Positions 9,609 through 18,420 of a stretch of DNA of 64,000 nucleotides are shown in pieces. Each line of letters begins with the position of its first letter. Within the stretch, counting starts at the first letter, position 1. Source of the DNA: Stappia indica (GTDB lineage Bacteria > Pseudomonadota > Alphaproteobacteria > Rhizobiales > Stappiaceae); assembly GCF_009789575.1 (NCBI RefSeq), contig NZ_CP046908.1:1798001-1862000 (forward strand). The letters are read 5' to 3'. The position numbers were made by a program, and so were the translations under genes. The notes beneath the pieces were generated by a model that saw nothing but the letters and a program-made list of their open reading frames with translations, did no database searches and had not been told where the DNA came from.

Positions 9609-11135
9609 TCATCCCGCCCCGCGTCCCTGCGCCCGCCTTCCCCGCCATGCTTCGCGCGCCAATCGGCCGAGCGGCGTCTGCGAGATCAGCAGCGCCAGGA
9701 AGGCGATCAGCAGCACGCAGGAAATCGGATGCGACAGGAAATCCCAGATGAAGGTCGCCGGATCGTTGCGCGCCCCGATCATCGCCCGCCGATAGTTGGC
9801 GTCCATCATCGGGCCCAGGATGACGCCGAGGATCACCGGCCCGACCTGGAAGCCGTAGACCTTCAGGAAATAGCCGAACACGCCGAACAGCAGCATCCAG
9901 TAGATGTCGACCGGGTTGTTCTGGATGGCGTAGGAGCCGACCGCCGACAGGATGATGATCAGCGGCAACAGGATCGCCTTCGGGCACTCGACGATCTTGG
10001 TGAAGATGCGAATGCCGGTCAGGCCGAAGATCAGCAGGAAGACATTGGCGAGCGCCAGATTGCCGACCGTGAACCAGAACAGGTGCGGGGTCTCGACCAG
10101 GAGCAGGGGACCGGGCTTCAGCCCGTGGATGAACAGCGCGCCGATGATCACGGCGGTGACCGCATCGCCCGGAATGCCGAGCGTCAGCATCGGCACGAAG
10201 GCGCCGCCCACGGCCGCGTTGTTGGCCGCTTCCGGCGCCACCAGCCCTTCCTTGGCGCCCTCGCCGAAGGGCACTTCCGGGTTCTTCGTCGACCGCTTGG
10301 CATCGTCATAGGCCAGCAGGGCGGCGATGTCGCCGCCGGTGCCCGGCAGCGCTCCGATCACCGTGCCGATGCCCGAGGCGCGCAGGGCGACGCGGAAATA
10401 GCGGCGCACGTCGGCAAGGCGCGGGATCACCCGGTCGATCTTCTGCTTCACCGCCGGCAGGTCGAGCTGGTGCAGCTGCACGAAGGCCTCGGCGACGCCG
10501 AAGAAGCCGATCATCGCGACCACGTAAGGGATGCCGCCCATCAGGGTGATCGTGTCGAAGGTGAAGCGCCCTTCCGCCGTCATCGGATCGAGGCCGACCA
10601 TGCCGATCAAGACGCCGAGCGCACCGGCAAAGACGCCCTTGGCGAAGCTCTCGCCGGACAGGGTGCCGACCAGCAGGATGCCGATCATCGCCAGCAGCAG
10701 GTAGTCGCGCGAAGTGAACATCAGCGCGAAGTCGGACAGCATCGGTGCGAACAGGGCGAGCGCCGCGACACCGACGAAGCCGCCGAACACCGACATCACC
10801 GTGGTCAGGCCGACCGCCTCGCCGGCCTCGCCGCGCTTGGCCATCGGGTAGCCGTCGAGCGCGGTTGCGATGGCGCTCGGCGCACCGGGAATGTTGAGCA
10901 GGATCGCGGTGCGCGACCCGCCATAGACGCCGCCGACATAGACGCCGGCAATCAGCGCCAGCGCGTCGTTGACGCTCCACTTGAAGGTGAAGGAGATCAG
11001 GATCGACACGGCCATCGTCACCGACAGGCCGGGGATCGCACCGACATAGATGCCGGCAAGCGTGCCCGCCGCCGTGAGCATCAGCAGCCAGGGGTCGAGC
11101 CAGGAGATCGCCAGGTATCCGAAGGACTCGAGCAT
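9609..11135 (-). CDS. tctA: tripartite tricarboxylate transporter large permease, TctA family
   Basis: 508 residues with about 12 membrane helices. The N-terminal signature AGIYVGAIPGLSVTMAVSIL and the central GALPGTGGDIAALLAYDDAK are the two conserved TctA repeats, and GAPSAIATALDGYPMAKRGE is also typical. ATG at 11135; the frame upstream of it is not membrane-like. It is the last gene of a tctC-tctB-tctA operon and starts one base after the tctB stop. The downstream quiC/oxidoreductase pair lies 59 bases further on, so all five genes may be one transcript that imports and breaks down a hydroxylated ring acid. Confidence 0.88.
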   Translation of the reverse strand: MLESFGYLAISWLDPWLLMLTAAGTLAGIYVGAIPGLSVTMAVSILISFTFKWSVNDALALIAGVYVGGVYGGSRTAILLNIPGAPSAIATALDGYPMAKRGEAGEAVGLTTVMSVFGGFVGVAALALFAPMLSDFALMFTSRDYLLLAMIGILLVGTLSGESFAKGVFAGALGVLIGMVGLDPMTAEGRFTFDTITLMGGIPYVVAMIGFFGVAEAFVQLHQLDLPAVKQKIDRVIPRLADVRRYFRVALRASGIGTVIGALPGTGGDIAALLAYDDAKRSTKNPEVPFGEGAKEGLVAPEAANNAAVGGAFVPMLTLGIPGDAVTAVIIGALFIHGLKPGPLLLVETPHLFWFTVGNLALANVFLLIFGLTGIRIFTKIVECPKAILLPLIIILSAVGSYAIQNNPVDIYWMLLFGVFGYFLKVYGFQVGPVILGVILGPMMDANYRRAMIGARNDPATFIWDFLSHPISCVLLIAFLALLISQTPLGRLAREAWRGRRAQGRGAG

Positions 11136-11136
11136 G

Positions 11137-11619
11137 TCAGAACAGCCCCTGCAGCAGGGTGCCCTTGGGCAGCACCACCTGGAAGACGAGGCTGAACACC
11201 ACGTGGATCGCCGCCAGTCCGGCAAGGCTGACCAGAGCTGTCAGCCAAACCGCCCGCCGCCACAGGAACTGGATCGACACGAAGAGGAAGAGGCCAGAGG
11301 CGGCGAGGAAGCCGAGCCAGGGCATCGCCAGGATATAGAGGCCGACCAGCACCACCATCACGGTCTGGCGCAGCGGCGTGATGTCGGTGAGGAAACGGCG
11401 CAGGCCCCCGCCGGCCGGGGTCATCGCCAGCGCCTTCAACAGGATCACCAGCGAGCAGACGACCATCAGCCCGGTCGCCAGCATCGGAAAGATGCCGGGG
11501 GTCGACAGGCCGGAAAAGCCGGAAATCTTGTAGGCTTCGGCGAACAGCCACAGGCTGAGCGCGAGAAGGGCGACGGCGAAGGCGAGCTCGCCCGGCCGCC
11601 GCTGGGCTCGCGAGGACAT
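11137..11619 (-). CDS. tctB: tripartite tricarboxylate transporter small membrane subunit, TctB family
   Basis: 160 residues with four predicted membrane helices (about 13-32, 42-62, 85-108 and 118-150), the usual TctB size and topology. The motif STPGIFPMLATGLMV near residue 40 is a family hallmark. A GGAGG precedes the ATG by 6 bases. It supports the large TctA subunit in proton-motive-force uptake. It is separated from the upstream binding-protein gene by 67 bases that contain a strong hairpin. Confidence 0.85.
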   Translation of the reverse strand: MSSRAQRRPGELAFAVALLALSLWLFAEAYKISGFSGLSTPGIFPMLATGLMVVCSLVILLKALAMTPAGGGLRRFLTDITPLRQTVMVVLVGLYILAMPWLGFLAASGLFLFVSIQFLWRRAVWLTALVSLAGLAAIHVVFSLVFQVVLPKGTLLQGLF

Positions 11620-11643
11620 GATGACCCTCCTGGCAGCATGAGG

Positions 11644-11677
11644 GCTGCGGCCGGAACCCCGTCGTCCCGGCCGCAGC
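11644..11677 (-). other. intercistronic hairpin between tctC and tctB
   Basis: Perfect 11-bp inverted repeat (GCTGCGGCCGG, 11644-11654, and CCGGCCGCAGC, 11667-11677) with a 12-base loop, 10 bases after the tctC stop. No T-run follows on the minus strand, so it is more likely a 3'-end stabiliser or partial terminator than a full terminator. Confidence 0.6.
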
Positions 11678-11686
11678 GCTGAGGCG

Positions 11687-12679
11687 TTACGGGCGCGGGA
11701 TGCCCAGGCTCTCCGGGCTGACCTTGGCGGCGCCCGTGTCCTGCAGCGCCCAGGCCGTGACCTGCTGCCACTTGGCGAGGAAGGTTTCGGCCTCCTCGCC
11801 GGAGATGTTCATCATGACGTTGCCGCGATTGGCCATCAGCGTCTTGAATTCGTCGCTGCCGGCCGCCGTTGCGAAGGCGTCGACCAGCTTGGCCTTGACG
11901 TCGTCCGGCGTGTCCTTGCGCACGAAGACGCCGTAGAACGGGCCCCACGGCAGGTAGGACGACATGCCGGGAAGCGTGTCGGTCACCGCCGGAACGCCCG
12001 GCAGCGTGTCGACCGGCTCGGCATTGACCACGGCCAGCGCGCGCATCGTACCGGCCTTGATCTGCTCGGCCGCCGCCGACAGGCCCGACGGCATGAAGTC
12101 GACCTCGCCGCCCAGCATCGCGGTCAGGCCGGGGCCCTCGCCGTCGAAGGGAATGGCGGTGACGTCGAACGGCGCGGAGTTGGAGAGCAGCGCGCTGACC
12201 GTCGAGGGCAACCCGCCGGGGCCGGTGGAGCCCATCTTGACCTGGCCCGGATTGGCCTTGATGTCGTCCAGCAGCTCGGCCAGCGTCTGGTACTTGGAGG
12301 CCTGCGGCACGACGATCACGGCAACGCCGCGGCCGAGAATGTTGACCGGGTAGAAGTTCGAGTAGTCGAGCTTGCTGACGCCCATGATCGGGTGCAGCTG
12401 CGGGTTCTCGGCGCCATAGAGGAACGTGTAGCCGTCGGCGGGCGCCGCGTTCACATAGGCGGTGGAGATGGCGCCGGCGCCGCCGGACTTGTTGAGCACC
12501 ACGATGGGCTTGCCGAGCGCGGCTTCGGCGGCCGGGTTGACCGCACGGGCGACGACGTCGGTGGCACCGCCCGCGCCCCACATCACCACGCCCAGCATCT
12601 CGCGCTCGGGGAAGTCGGCGCTGGCAACGCCGGCGGACAGGGCAAGAGCAGCGACTGCTCCGGCAAGACTGCGGATCAT
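11687..12679 (-). CDS. tctC: tripartite tricarboxylate transporter substrate-binding protein, TctC/Bug family
   Basis: 330-residue periplasmic binding protein. Residues 1-20 are a signal peptide (AALALSAGVASA). The mature protein has the Bug features: a conserved GGATDVVARAV early helix, LNKSGGAGAISTAYV, and DGYTFLYG. I chose the second of two adjacent ATGs because it leaves 5 bases after the GGAGG. It delivers a carboxylate to TctAB. The family binds diverse aromatic and aliphatic acids; its link to quiC suggests quinate, shikimate or a relative, which is inference. Confidence 0.85.
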   Translation of the reverse strand: MIRSLAGAVAALALSAGVASADFPEREMLGVVMWGAGGATDVVARAVNPAAEAALGKPIVVLNKSGGAGAISTAYVNAAPADGYTFLYGAENPQLHPIMGVSKLDYSNFYPVNILGRGVAVIVVPQASKYQTLAELLDDIKANPGQVKMGSTGPGGLPSTVSALLSNSAPFDVTAIPFDGEGPGLTAMLGGEVDFMPSGLSAAAEQIKAGTMRALAVVNAEPVDTLPGVPAVTDTLPGMSSYLPWGPFYGVFVRKDTPDDVKAKLVDAFATAAGSDEFKTLMANRGNVMMNISGEEAETFLAKWQQVTAWALQDTGAAKVSPESLGIPRP

Positions 12680-12806
12680 CATTTCCTCCCAGGATCGTTG
12701 TTGCGGCCTGCCGGGTCCTCCCAGACCCTGAAGATGGCGGCCGCTATTGCCTGTCAAAAATCGCATGCCGAAAAACTTAACGCAAATACCAATAATGAAG
12801 AGATCA

Positions 12807-12821
12807 ATAACCTGTGGTTAT
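12807..12821. promoter_or_regulatory. palindromic LysR-type operator candidate upstream of tctC
   Basis: ATAACC-TGT-GGTTAT, a perfect 6-bp-arm palindrome that also satisfies T-N11-A. It lies in an AT-rich stretch 128 bases upstream of tctC and overlaps the stop codon of the preceding LysR gene. Position and symmetry fit activation of tctCBA by that LysR protein. Confidence 0.5.
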
Positions 12822-13744
12822 GTCGCTGTCCGCCGGGTCGCCGCCTCCATCTCGCCGCGCAGCAGCTCGACAAAGGCCTCGGCAAAGCCGGAGATCTCCA
12901 GGTCCGAGCGCCGCGCCACATAGGTGCGGAACGGCGTCGGCTCGGCGATCGGGATCAGGCGGATGTCCGGCTCGACGCGTGGCAGATCGGCGACGGTGAA
13001 ATTGTCGAGAACGGCAACGCCGAGGTTCTGCCGCACCAGCCCCAGCACCGTCGTGCCGAAGCGGGCGCGGATCTCGATGTGGAAGTCTAGGCCCTGGCGG
13101 GCGAAGATCTCGGCGAGGATCGCGCCGTAGGGGTCCGCCGGGTCGATGCCGATCAGCGGAAAGGCGGCGATCTCAGCCGCGCCGACGCTGCTGCGCGCGG
13201 CAAGCGGATGGTCGCGATGGGCGACGCAGAACAGGTGCCCCTGCGCCAGCGGCTCGAAGACGATGGAGGAATGCTCGAAGCGGTGGCTCATGCACACGAA
13301 CTGGCCCTTGCCGAGCAGCAGGAAGTCGATGGCCTCCTCGATCTTCAGGATCTCGATGTTCATGCGGATGTCGGGATAGCGGGCCTTCAGCCCGGCCGCC
13401 GCCAGCGGCACCATCACATTGGCGATGCTGGGCACGGAGGCGAGCGAGATCTCGACGTCGTGGCCGCGCTCCAGCTGGCCGATGGAGAGCTGCAGATGGA
13501 CGAGCTTCTTGTGAACCTCCTGCAGCTGCAGGAACACCTGCTGCGATTCCGGCGTCGGCACGTAGCGGCCGCCGCTGCGGGTGAACAGCTTGATGCCGAG
13601 CGAGGCTTCCAGATGCTTCATCGTCCGGCTGATGCCGGGCTGGGCGACGTTGAGAATGCGCGCGGCACCGGCAATCGAGCCCGCCACCATGACGGCGCGT
13701 AGCACTTCGATCTGGCGGAGCGTCAGCGGGGTCTCGTTGGCCAT
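12818..13744 (-). CDS. LysR-family transcriptional regulator
   Basis: 308 residues, with an N-terminal helix-turn-helix (LNVAQPGISRTMKHLE, about residues 32-47) and a C-terminal co-inducer domain. It is transcribed in the same direction as tctCBA and placed directly before it, separated by 138 bases with a palindromic LysR box, so it probably controls that importer and the quiC branch. It is a different protein from the LysR at 924-1859, with a distinct effector domain. Weak GTTCC-rich DNA separates it from the amidohydrolase gene upstream. Confidence 0.83.
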   Translation of the reverse strand: MANETPLTLRQIEVLRAVMVAGSIAGAARILNVAQPGISRTMKHLEASLGIKLFTRSGGRYVPTPESQQVFLQLQEVHKKLVHLQLSIGQLERGHDVEISLASVPSIANVMVPLAAAGLKARYPDIRMNIEILKIEEAIDFLLLGKGQFVCMSHRFEHSSIVFEPLAQGHLFCVAHRDHPLAARSSVGAAEIAAFPLIGIDPADPYGAILAEIFARQGLDFHIEIRARFGTTVLGLVRQNLGVAVLDNFTVADLPRVEPDIRLIPIAEPTPFRTYVARRSDLEISGFAEAFVELLRGEMEAATRRTAT

Positions 13745-13804
13745 GCGCGGGCAAGGCTACAGCCGCGCCCGCCGCTTGGAAAGCGGCAGCTTGCGGAACG
13801 GTTC

Positions 13805-14584
13805 CTAGGCGAGAGAAAGGCCGTAGAGCGCCTTCACTGCCGCAGCGTCATCGTCGATGCCGAAGGCCTCGCGGCCGGCCGCCGCCCGGTCGTAGTCGAC
13901 AATCGCCTCGTGCTGGGTGTGCGGCCAGTCGGTGCCCCAGACCACATGGTCCGGCGGCAACAGCGCAAGCAGCGCCCGCGCATGCGGAGCGACGTCGACC
14001 GGCGAGCGGTAGGGGGCGGAGAACTTCACGAAAAGCCGCGACAGGTCGCCGGCCTGCGCCAGTGCGCAAAGCCAGGGATCGCGGGCAGGATCGGCCTCCG
14101 CCGGCAGGCCGAAATGGTCGACGACGACGGTGACGCCGCGCGCAAGCAGCGGCCCGACGATGGCCGGCAGGCGCGGCCCCTCCAGCTGGATCTCCACATG
14201 CAGGCCGCGCTCGCGCAGGTGCTGAAGCAGCCCGGCGACGGCTGGGCTCTCAAGGTCGGGGAGCGGTGCCCCGCGCACCAGGTTCCAGCGGATGCCGCGA
14301 ATGCCGGCGGCGACCAGCGTGTCGAGCGCGGCCGCGTCGATCTCGTCCGGCACGACAGCGACGCCGGCAAAGCGCTTTGGGTCGAGCCGCGACAGGGCAT
14401 CGAGCAGCTGCGAATTGTCGAAACCGAGAAAGCTGACCTGGACGATGACGCCGCCGGAAAGGCCGTGCCGCGCCAGGCCGGCCTGCCAACTGGCGAGCGG
14501 CGCCGGCACCGCCGGCACGTAGCGCGCACCGCGCGTCGCCGTTACTTCCTCATAGACATGAACGTGGCAATCGAACCGGATCAT
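13805..14584 (-). CDS. amidohydrolase-2 family hydrolase (PDC-lactonase-like TIM barrel)
   Basis: 259 residues. The start FDCHVHVYE has the HxH metal motif of strand 1. Further His residues are in VVVDHFGLP and the catalytic Asp is in VVWGTDWPHT, the typical end of the amidohydrolase_2 group that includes 2-pyrone-4,6-dicarboxylate lactonase and sugar-acid lactonases. It is cytoplasmic with no signal peptide. ATG at 14584. It is divergent from the GntR regulator, with the operator region between them, so it is likely co-regulated with the plus-strand TctCBA importer and hydrolyses the imported lactone or a derivative (inferred). Confidence 0.75.
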   Translation of the reverse strand: MIRFDCHVHVYEEVTATRGARYVPAVPAPLASWQAGLARHGLSGGVIVQVSFLGFDNSQLLDALSRLDPKRFAGVAVVPDEIDAAALDTLVAAGIRGIRWNLVRGAPLPDLESPAVAGLLQHLRERGLHVEIQLEGPRLPAIVGPLLARGVTVVVDHFGLPAEADPARDPWLCALAQAGDLSRLFVKFSAPYRSPVDVAPHARALLALLPPDHVVWGTDWPHTQHEAIVDYDRAAAGREAFGIDDDAAAVKALYGLSLA

Positions 14585-14605
14585 CCGCAACTCCCGAGAA
14601 GAATT

Positions 14606-14637
14606 CATATATATGACTAGTTGACTGAATGGGTCAA
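14606..14637. promoter_or_regulatory. divergent operator region for GntR regulator
   Basis: The 87-bp gap between the amidohydrolase and the GntR gene contains CATATATATG (14606-14615), ACTAGT (14616-14621) and TTGAC-N7-GTCAA (14621-14637), three palindromes in a row in an AT-rich patch. The last has the spacing expected of a GntR/HutC half-site pair. Regulation of both directions from here is inferred. Confidence 0.5.
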
Positions 14638-14671
14638 CGTCCGCTAAGGAAGATGCGGAGGAGGAGACGGA

Positions 14672-15403
14672 ATGGCCCACAGGATACCCAGCGCGGACGA
14701 GCGGCTGCCGGCCTATGCCAGGCTGCGCGACGCCCTTGCCTCCCGCATCGCCAGCGGCGAGTGGGGCCCGAACCATCCGATCCCCTCCGAGGCGCGTCTG
14801 GCGCGCGAGTACGGCATCTCCATCGGCACGGTCCGCAAGGCGGTCGACGGGCTGGTGGCGGAAGGCCTGCTGGAACGGCGCCAGGGCTCTGGCACCTATT
14901 TGCGCCGCCCGTCCTTCGACGCGACGCTCTTCCGGTTCTTCCAGGTACGCGGCCCCGACGGCGCCCCCTCCTCCATCCCGACCAGCGAGCTGATCCTGCG
15001 CGCCCGCACCACGGCGCCGAAGGAGGCCGAGGTGGCGCTCGGCACGCACGACGTCATCGGCATCATCCGTCTGCGGTCCCTGTCGGACCAGCCGGTCCTC
15101 TTCGAAGAGCTCTACATTCGCGCGGATCGCTTTGCCGGCTTCGAAAGCCTGCCCGACAGCGCCTTCGGGCCGCTGCTGTATCCGCTCTACTTCGAGCGCT
15201 TCGGCGTGCTGGTGAAGCGCGCGACCGACGACCTGTCCTTCGGCCGCGCCGACGAGCAGGTCGCCGCCCGGCTGAAGCTCAAGGCCGGCGACCCGCTGGC
15301 GATCATCCGGCGAACCGCCTTCGACATCGACGGCACGCCCGTCGAGTGGCGCATCGCCCGCGGCAGTGCCGCGCAGTTCCACTACCGCAGCGAAATCGGC
15401 TGA
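14672..15403 (+). CDS. GntR/HutC-family transcriptional regulator
   Basis: 243 residues. The N-terminal winged helix (about 12-78) shows IPSEARLAREYGISIGTVRK, and the UTRA effector domain (about 95-240) ends with the conserved EWRIARGSAAQFHYRSEIG. It sits first in the operon with tctCBA set 2, 29 bases before tctC, and is divergent from the amidohydrolase, so it is probably a repressor released by the imported solute or its metabolite. GGAGGAG precedes the ATG. Confidence 0.85.
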   Translation: MAHRIPSADERLPAYARLRDALASRIASGEWGPNHPIPSEARLAREYGISIGTVRKAVDGLVAEGLLERRQGSGTYLRRPSFDATLFRFFQVRGPDGAPSSIPTSELILRARTTAPKEAEVALGTHDVIGIIRLRSLSDQPVLFEELYIRADRFAGFESLPDSAFGPLLYPLYFERFGVLVKRATDDLSFGRADEQVAARLKLKAGDPLAIIRRTAFDIDGTPVEWRIARGSAAQFHYRSEIG

Positions 15404-15432
15404 CAAAAGCCGCCTCACGGGAGAGAAACAAC

Positions 15433-16389
15433 ATGAAAATCAACAAGATCATTGTCGCAGCAGCCCTGCTCGGCTGCACCTCCATGCCCGCTCTTGCCGA
15501 CTATCCCGAGCGCCCCATCGAACTCACCATCCCGGCCGGTGCCGGCGGCGGCACCGACACCAGCGCCCGCAAGCTGGCCCTGCTGCTGGAAGAGAAGCTC
15601 GGCACCTCGATCGCCGTGCTGAATGTCGGCGGCGGCGGCGGCTCGGTCGGCGCCTCGCAGTTCATGCAGGCCAAGCCCGACGGCTACGCGCTCTTCGCCA
15701 CCTGGAACAGCCCGCTGACCACCGTGCCGCAGGTCCAGAACGTCGCCTACACGCTCGACAGCTTCACGCCCATCGCCTCGACCTCCGAAACGGCCTACAC
15801 GCTCTGCGTCCATCCTGAGTTTCCGGCCGAGACGGGCGAAGAGTTCCTGGCCGAGCTCGCCGCCAACCCGGACAAGTACACCTACGGCAACGACGGCATC
15901 GGCGGCACGATGCAGCTGGCGGCGGAACGGATCTTCCAGGCGCGCGGCATCAAGGCGGTCGCCATCCCGTTCGGCGGCGCCGGCGAGACGCTGCAGAACT
16001 TCCTCGGCAAGCATGTCGACATCTATGGCGGCTCGATCTCGCCGGTCCTGCCCTACGTCGAAGAGAAGCAGGCCAAGTGCCTCGTCGTGACCTCGGCGGC
16101 CGACGTGCCGGCGCTGCCGCAGGCCGCCGGCCTTGCAAGCCTCGGCCTCGGCGACAAGGAGACCCTGCTGTGGCGCGCGATCCTGGGTCCGAAGGGCCTC
16201 GACCAGGCCATCGTCGACAAGCTCGCCGCCGTCATCGACGAGGCGGTCAACGACCCGTCCTATGTCGAGTTCCTGGCCTCCAAGGGCGAGGTTCCGAACG
16301 TGGTCAAGGGCGAGGCGCTCGGCGCGCGGCTGAAGACCGAGTTCGACGCGCTGGCCGTCGTCTCCAAGAACCTGGGCCTGGCGAAGTAA
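15433..16389 (+). CDS. tctC: tripartite tricarboxylate transporter substrate-binding protein, TctC/Bug family (set 2)
   Basis: 318-residue periplasmic protein with a signal peptide (residues 1-20, ending PALA). It has Bug hallmarks GAGGGTDTSARKLA, LNVGGGGGSVGASQF and DGYALFATW. The Cys residues at about 114 and 215 are unusual for the family and may form a disulfide. The ATG at 15433 follows GGGAGAGA. The gene is one base from tctB. It is clearly not a recent duplicate of the minus-strand tctC, since only family motifs are shared. Solute unknown. Confidence 0.85.
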   Translation: MKINKIIVAAALLGCTSMPALADYPERPIELTIPAGAGGGTDTSARKLALLLEEKLGTSIAVLNVGGGGGSVGASQFMQAKPDGYALFATWNSPLTTVPQVQNVAYTLDSFTPIASTSETAYTLCVHPEFPAETGEEFLAELAANPDKYTYGNDGIGGTMQLAAERIFQARGIKAVAIPFGGAGETLQNFLGKHVDIYGGSISPVLPYVEEKQAKCLVVTSAADVPALPQAAGLASLGLGDKETLLWRAILGPKGLDQAIVDKLAAVIDEAVNDPSYVEFLASKGEVPNVVKGEALGARLKTEFDALAVVSKNLGLAK

Positions 16390-16390
16390 G

Positions 16391-16837
16391 ATGGAGCGCA
16401 GCCAGGACCTGGCCCTCGGCCTGCTCTTCGCGGGCCTCGGCCTGGCGGCCGCATGGCAGGCCGGCTCCTACCAGGGAGCCGGCGGCACCTACCCGATGGT
16501 GCTGGGTGTGGTCCTGGCGCTGTGCGGCGCTCTGGTGATGCTGCGCGCCGCCCGATCCAAGACCGATGCGCCGCGGCGGCTCGTCGACGTGCCGGCCAAC
16601 CTCGTCAAGGCACTGGCCGCCGGCGTCATCTACGTGGCGCTGATCCTACCGCTCGGCTTCTACACCGCCTCGGTGCTGCTGATGCTGGCGCTGCCGCCGA
16701 TGCTGGGCTTCCGCCGGCCGCTCTACACGGCGATCGTGGCGGCGAGCTTCATCGCGCTGGTCTGGATCGTCTTCTCGCTGGTGCTCAACAAGCCGCTGCC
16801 GGCCGAGCTTTGGGCCGCCTCGCGCCTGGGAGGCTGA
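16391..16837 (+). CDS. tctB: tripartite tricarboxylate transporter TctB family subunit (set 2)
   Basis: 148 residues with four membrane helices. The segment GAGGTYPMVLGVVLALCGALV near residue 30 replaces the STPGIFP consensus but keeps the pattern. It begins 1 base after the tctC stop and ends 1 base before tctA, so the three subunits are tightly coupled. The role is accessory membrane subunit for TctA. Confidence 0.8.
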   Translation: MERSQDLALGLLFAGLGLAAAWQAGSYQGAGGTYPMVLGVVLALCGALVMLRAARSKTDAPRRLVDVPANLVKALAAGVIYVALILPLGFYTASVLLMLALPPMLGFRRPLYTAIVAASFIALVWIVFSLVLNKPLPAELWAASRLGG

Positions 16838-16838
16838 G

Positions 16839-18347
16839 ATGGACTTCCTGCTGAACGCCGTCTCCGCCGTGATGGCAACCGGGCCGCTCGTCGCCATGCT
16901 GGGCGCGACGCTGCTCGGCGTGCTGATCGGCGCCCTGCCCGGCCTCAACCCGGTCATGGCCATCGCCCTCTTGCTGCCGCTGACCTACTCGATGGACCCG
17001 CTGGTGGCTCTGGCGATGGTCGCCGGCATCTACAACGGCTCGATGTATGGCGGCGCGATCCCGGCGATCCTGCTGCGCATTCCGGGCACCCCGGCTTCCA
17101 TCGCCACCACCTTCGACGGCTTCCCGATGGCCGAGAAGGGCGAAGCGGCCAAGGCGCTGAAGATCGCCTGCTGGTCGTCGGCCATCGGCGGCATCGCCAG
17201 CGCGCTGGCCCTGATGACCGTCGGGCCGCTGCTGGCCCGCGCGACGCTGCATTTCGGCCCGGCCGAATATTTCTGGATCGCCATGTTCGGCATGGCCTCG
17301 GTCGGCGTCATGGTCGGCAGCGACCCGGTCAAGGGCGTGATGGCGGCGGTGCTCGGCCTGCTGCTCGGCACGGTCGGCATCGACCAGCTGTCGGGCCAGG
17401 CACGCTACACGTTCGACCAGCCGTGGCTGCTCGGCGGCCTCGACCTGGTGGTCGTGCTGGTCGGCCTCTACGCCTTGCCGCCGGTGCCGCAACTGGCCGA
17501 AAAGTGCGATCTCAAGGGCCTTTCGGCAGCCCAGCTGCGGCTGGCCAGCGTGCCGTTCCGCAAGGGCGAGGTCAAAGGCCTGCTGCCGACCTGGGGCCGC
17601 TCGTCGCTGATCGGCATCTTCGTCGGCATCCTGCCGGGAGCGGGCGGCAACATCGCCGCGTTCCTGAGCTACAACGCCGCCAAGAACGCCAGTTCCGAGC
17701 CCGAAAGCTTCGGCAAGGGCAACCCGCAGGGCGTGGCAGCGGCCGAATGCGGCAACAATGCCGACAACGCCGCCTCGATGATTCCGGCGCTGACCCTTGG
17801 CATTCCTGGCAATGTCGTCGCCGCGCTGGTGCTGAGCGCGCTGATGATCCACGGGCTGCAGCCGGGACCGCAGCTGTTCCACCAGAACCCGGTGCTGGTC
17901 GGCGGCTTCATGATCGAGATGCTGCTGACCTCGGTGCTGATCCTCCTGGTGGGCGGCGCCGCCGCAACCAGAATCTTCGCGCAAATTCAAAGGCTTCCGG
18001 GCGTCCTGCTGGTGCCCTCGATCCTGGTGCTGATGTGCGTCGGCGTCTATGTGATCAACGGACGGCCGGTCGATCTGTGGGTAATGCTGGCGGCCGGTGC
18101 TGCCGGCTACCTGCTCGAAAAGCTGAACGTGCCGCTGGCGCCGATCATCCTGGGCATGATCCTGGGGCCGATGGCCGAGCAGAGCGTGCGCCGCGCGCTG
18201 CTGATCAGCCGGGGCGACCCGGTGGAGCTGCTGACCCGGCCGATCTCTGCGGTGCTGGCCGCGGCGACGCTGGCAATGATCCTGTGGCCCGTGATGAAGG
18301 CGCTGAAGCGCCGGCGCGACAAAAAGATGAGCGAAAACAACGCTTGA
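16839..18347 (+). CDS. tctA: tripartite tricarboxylate transporter large permease, TctA family (set 2)
   Basis: 502 residues with about 12 membrane helices. The two family repeats are seen as GVLIGALPGLNPVMAIALLL (about 24-43) and GILPGAGGNIAAFLSYNAAK (about 266-285). It is the translocation subunit of the GntR-controlled importer. The gene is followed by 237 non-coding bases with repeated TTTCGAGA boxes and no gene. Confidence 0.88.
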   Translation: MDFLLNAVSAVMATGPLVAMLGATLLGVLIGALPGLNPVMAIALLLPLTYSMDPLVALAMVAGIYNGSMYGGAIPAILLRIPGTPASIATTFDGFPMAEKGEAAKALKIACWSSAIGGIASALALMTVGPLLARATLHFGPAEYFWIAMFGMASVGVMVGSDPVKGVMAAVLGLLLGTVGIDQLSGQARYTFDQPWLLGGLDLVVVLVGLYALPPVPQLAEKCDLKGLSAAQLRLASVPFRKGEVKGLLPTWGRSSLIGIFVGILPGAGGNIAAFLSYNAAKNASSEPESFGKGNPQGVAAAECGNNADNAASMIPALTLGIPGNVVAALVLSALMIHGLQPGPQLFHQNPVLVGGFMIEMLLTSVLILLVGGAAATRIFAQIQRLPGVLLVPSILVLMCVGVYVINGRPVDLWVMLAAGAAGYLLEKLNVPLAPIILGMILGPMAEQSVRRALLISRGDPVELLTRPISAVLAAATLAMILWPVMKALKRRRDKKMSENNA

Positions 18348-18352
18348 GCGAA

Positions 18353-18392
18353 TTTCGAGAATTTTCGAGACGGATTTTGCAAAATTTCGAGA
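18353..18392 (+). repeat. three TTTCGAGA boxes around a TTTTGCAAAA palindrome
   Basis: TTTCGAGA occurs at 18353-18360, 18363-18370 and 18385-18392. The first two are exactly 10 bp apart, one helical turn. Between the second and third lies the palindrome TTTTGCAAAA (18375-18384). It sits directly after tctA. Function unknown; the phasing suggests protein binding. Confidence 0.45.
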
Positions 18393-18420
18393 AATCTTGA
18401 CGCAAGCGCTCTCAATCGTC

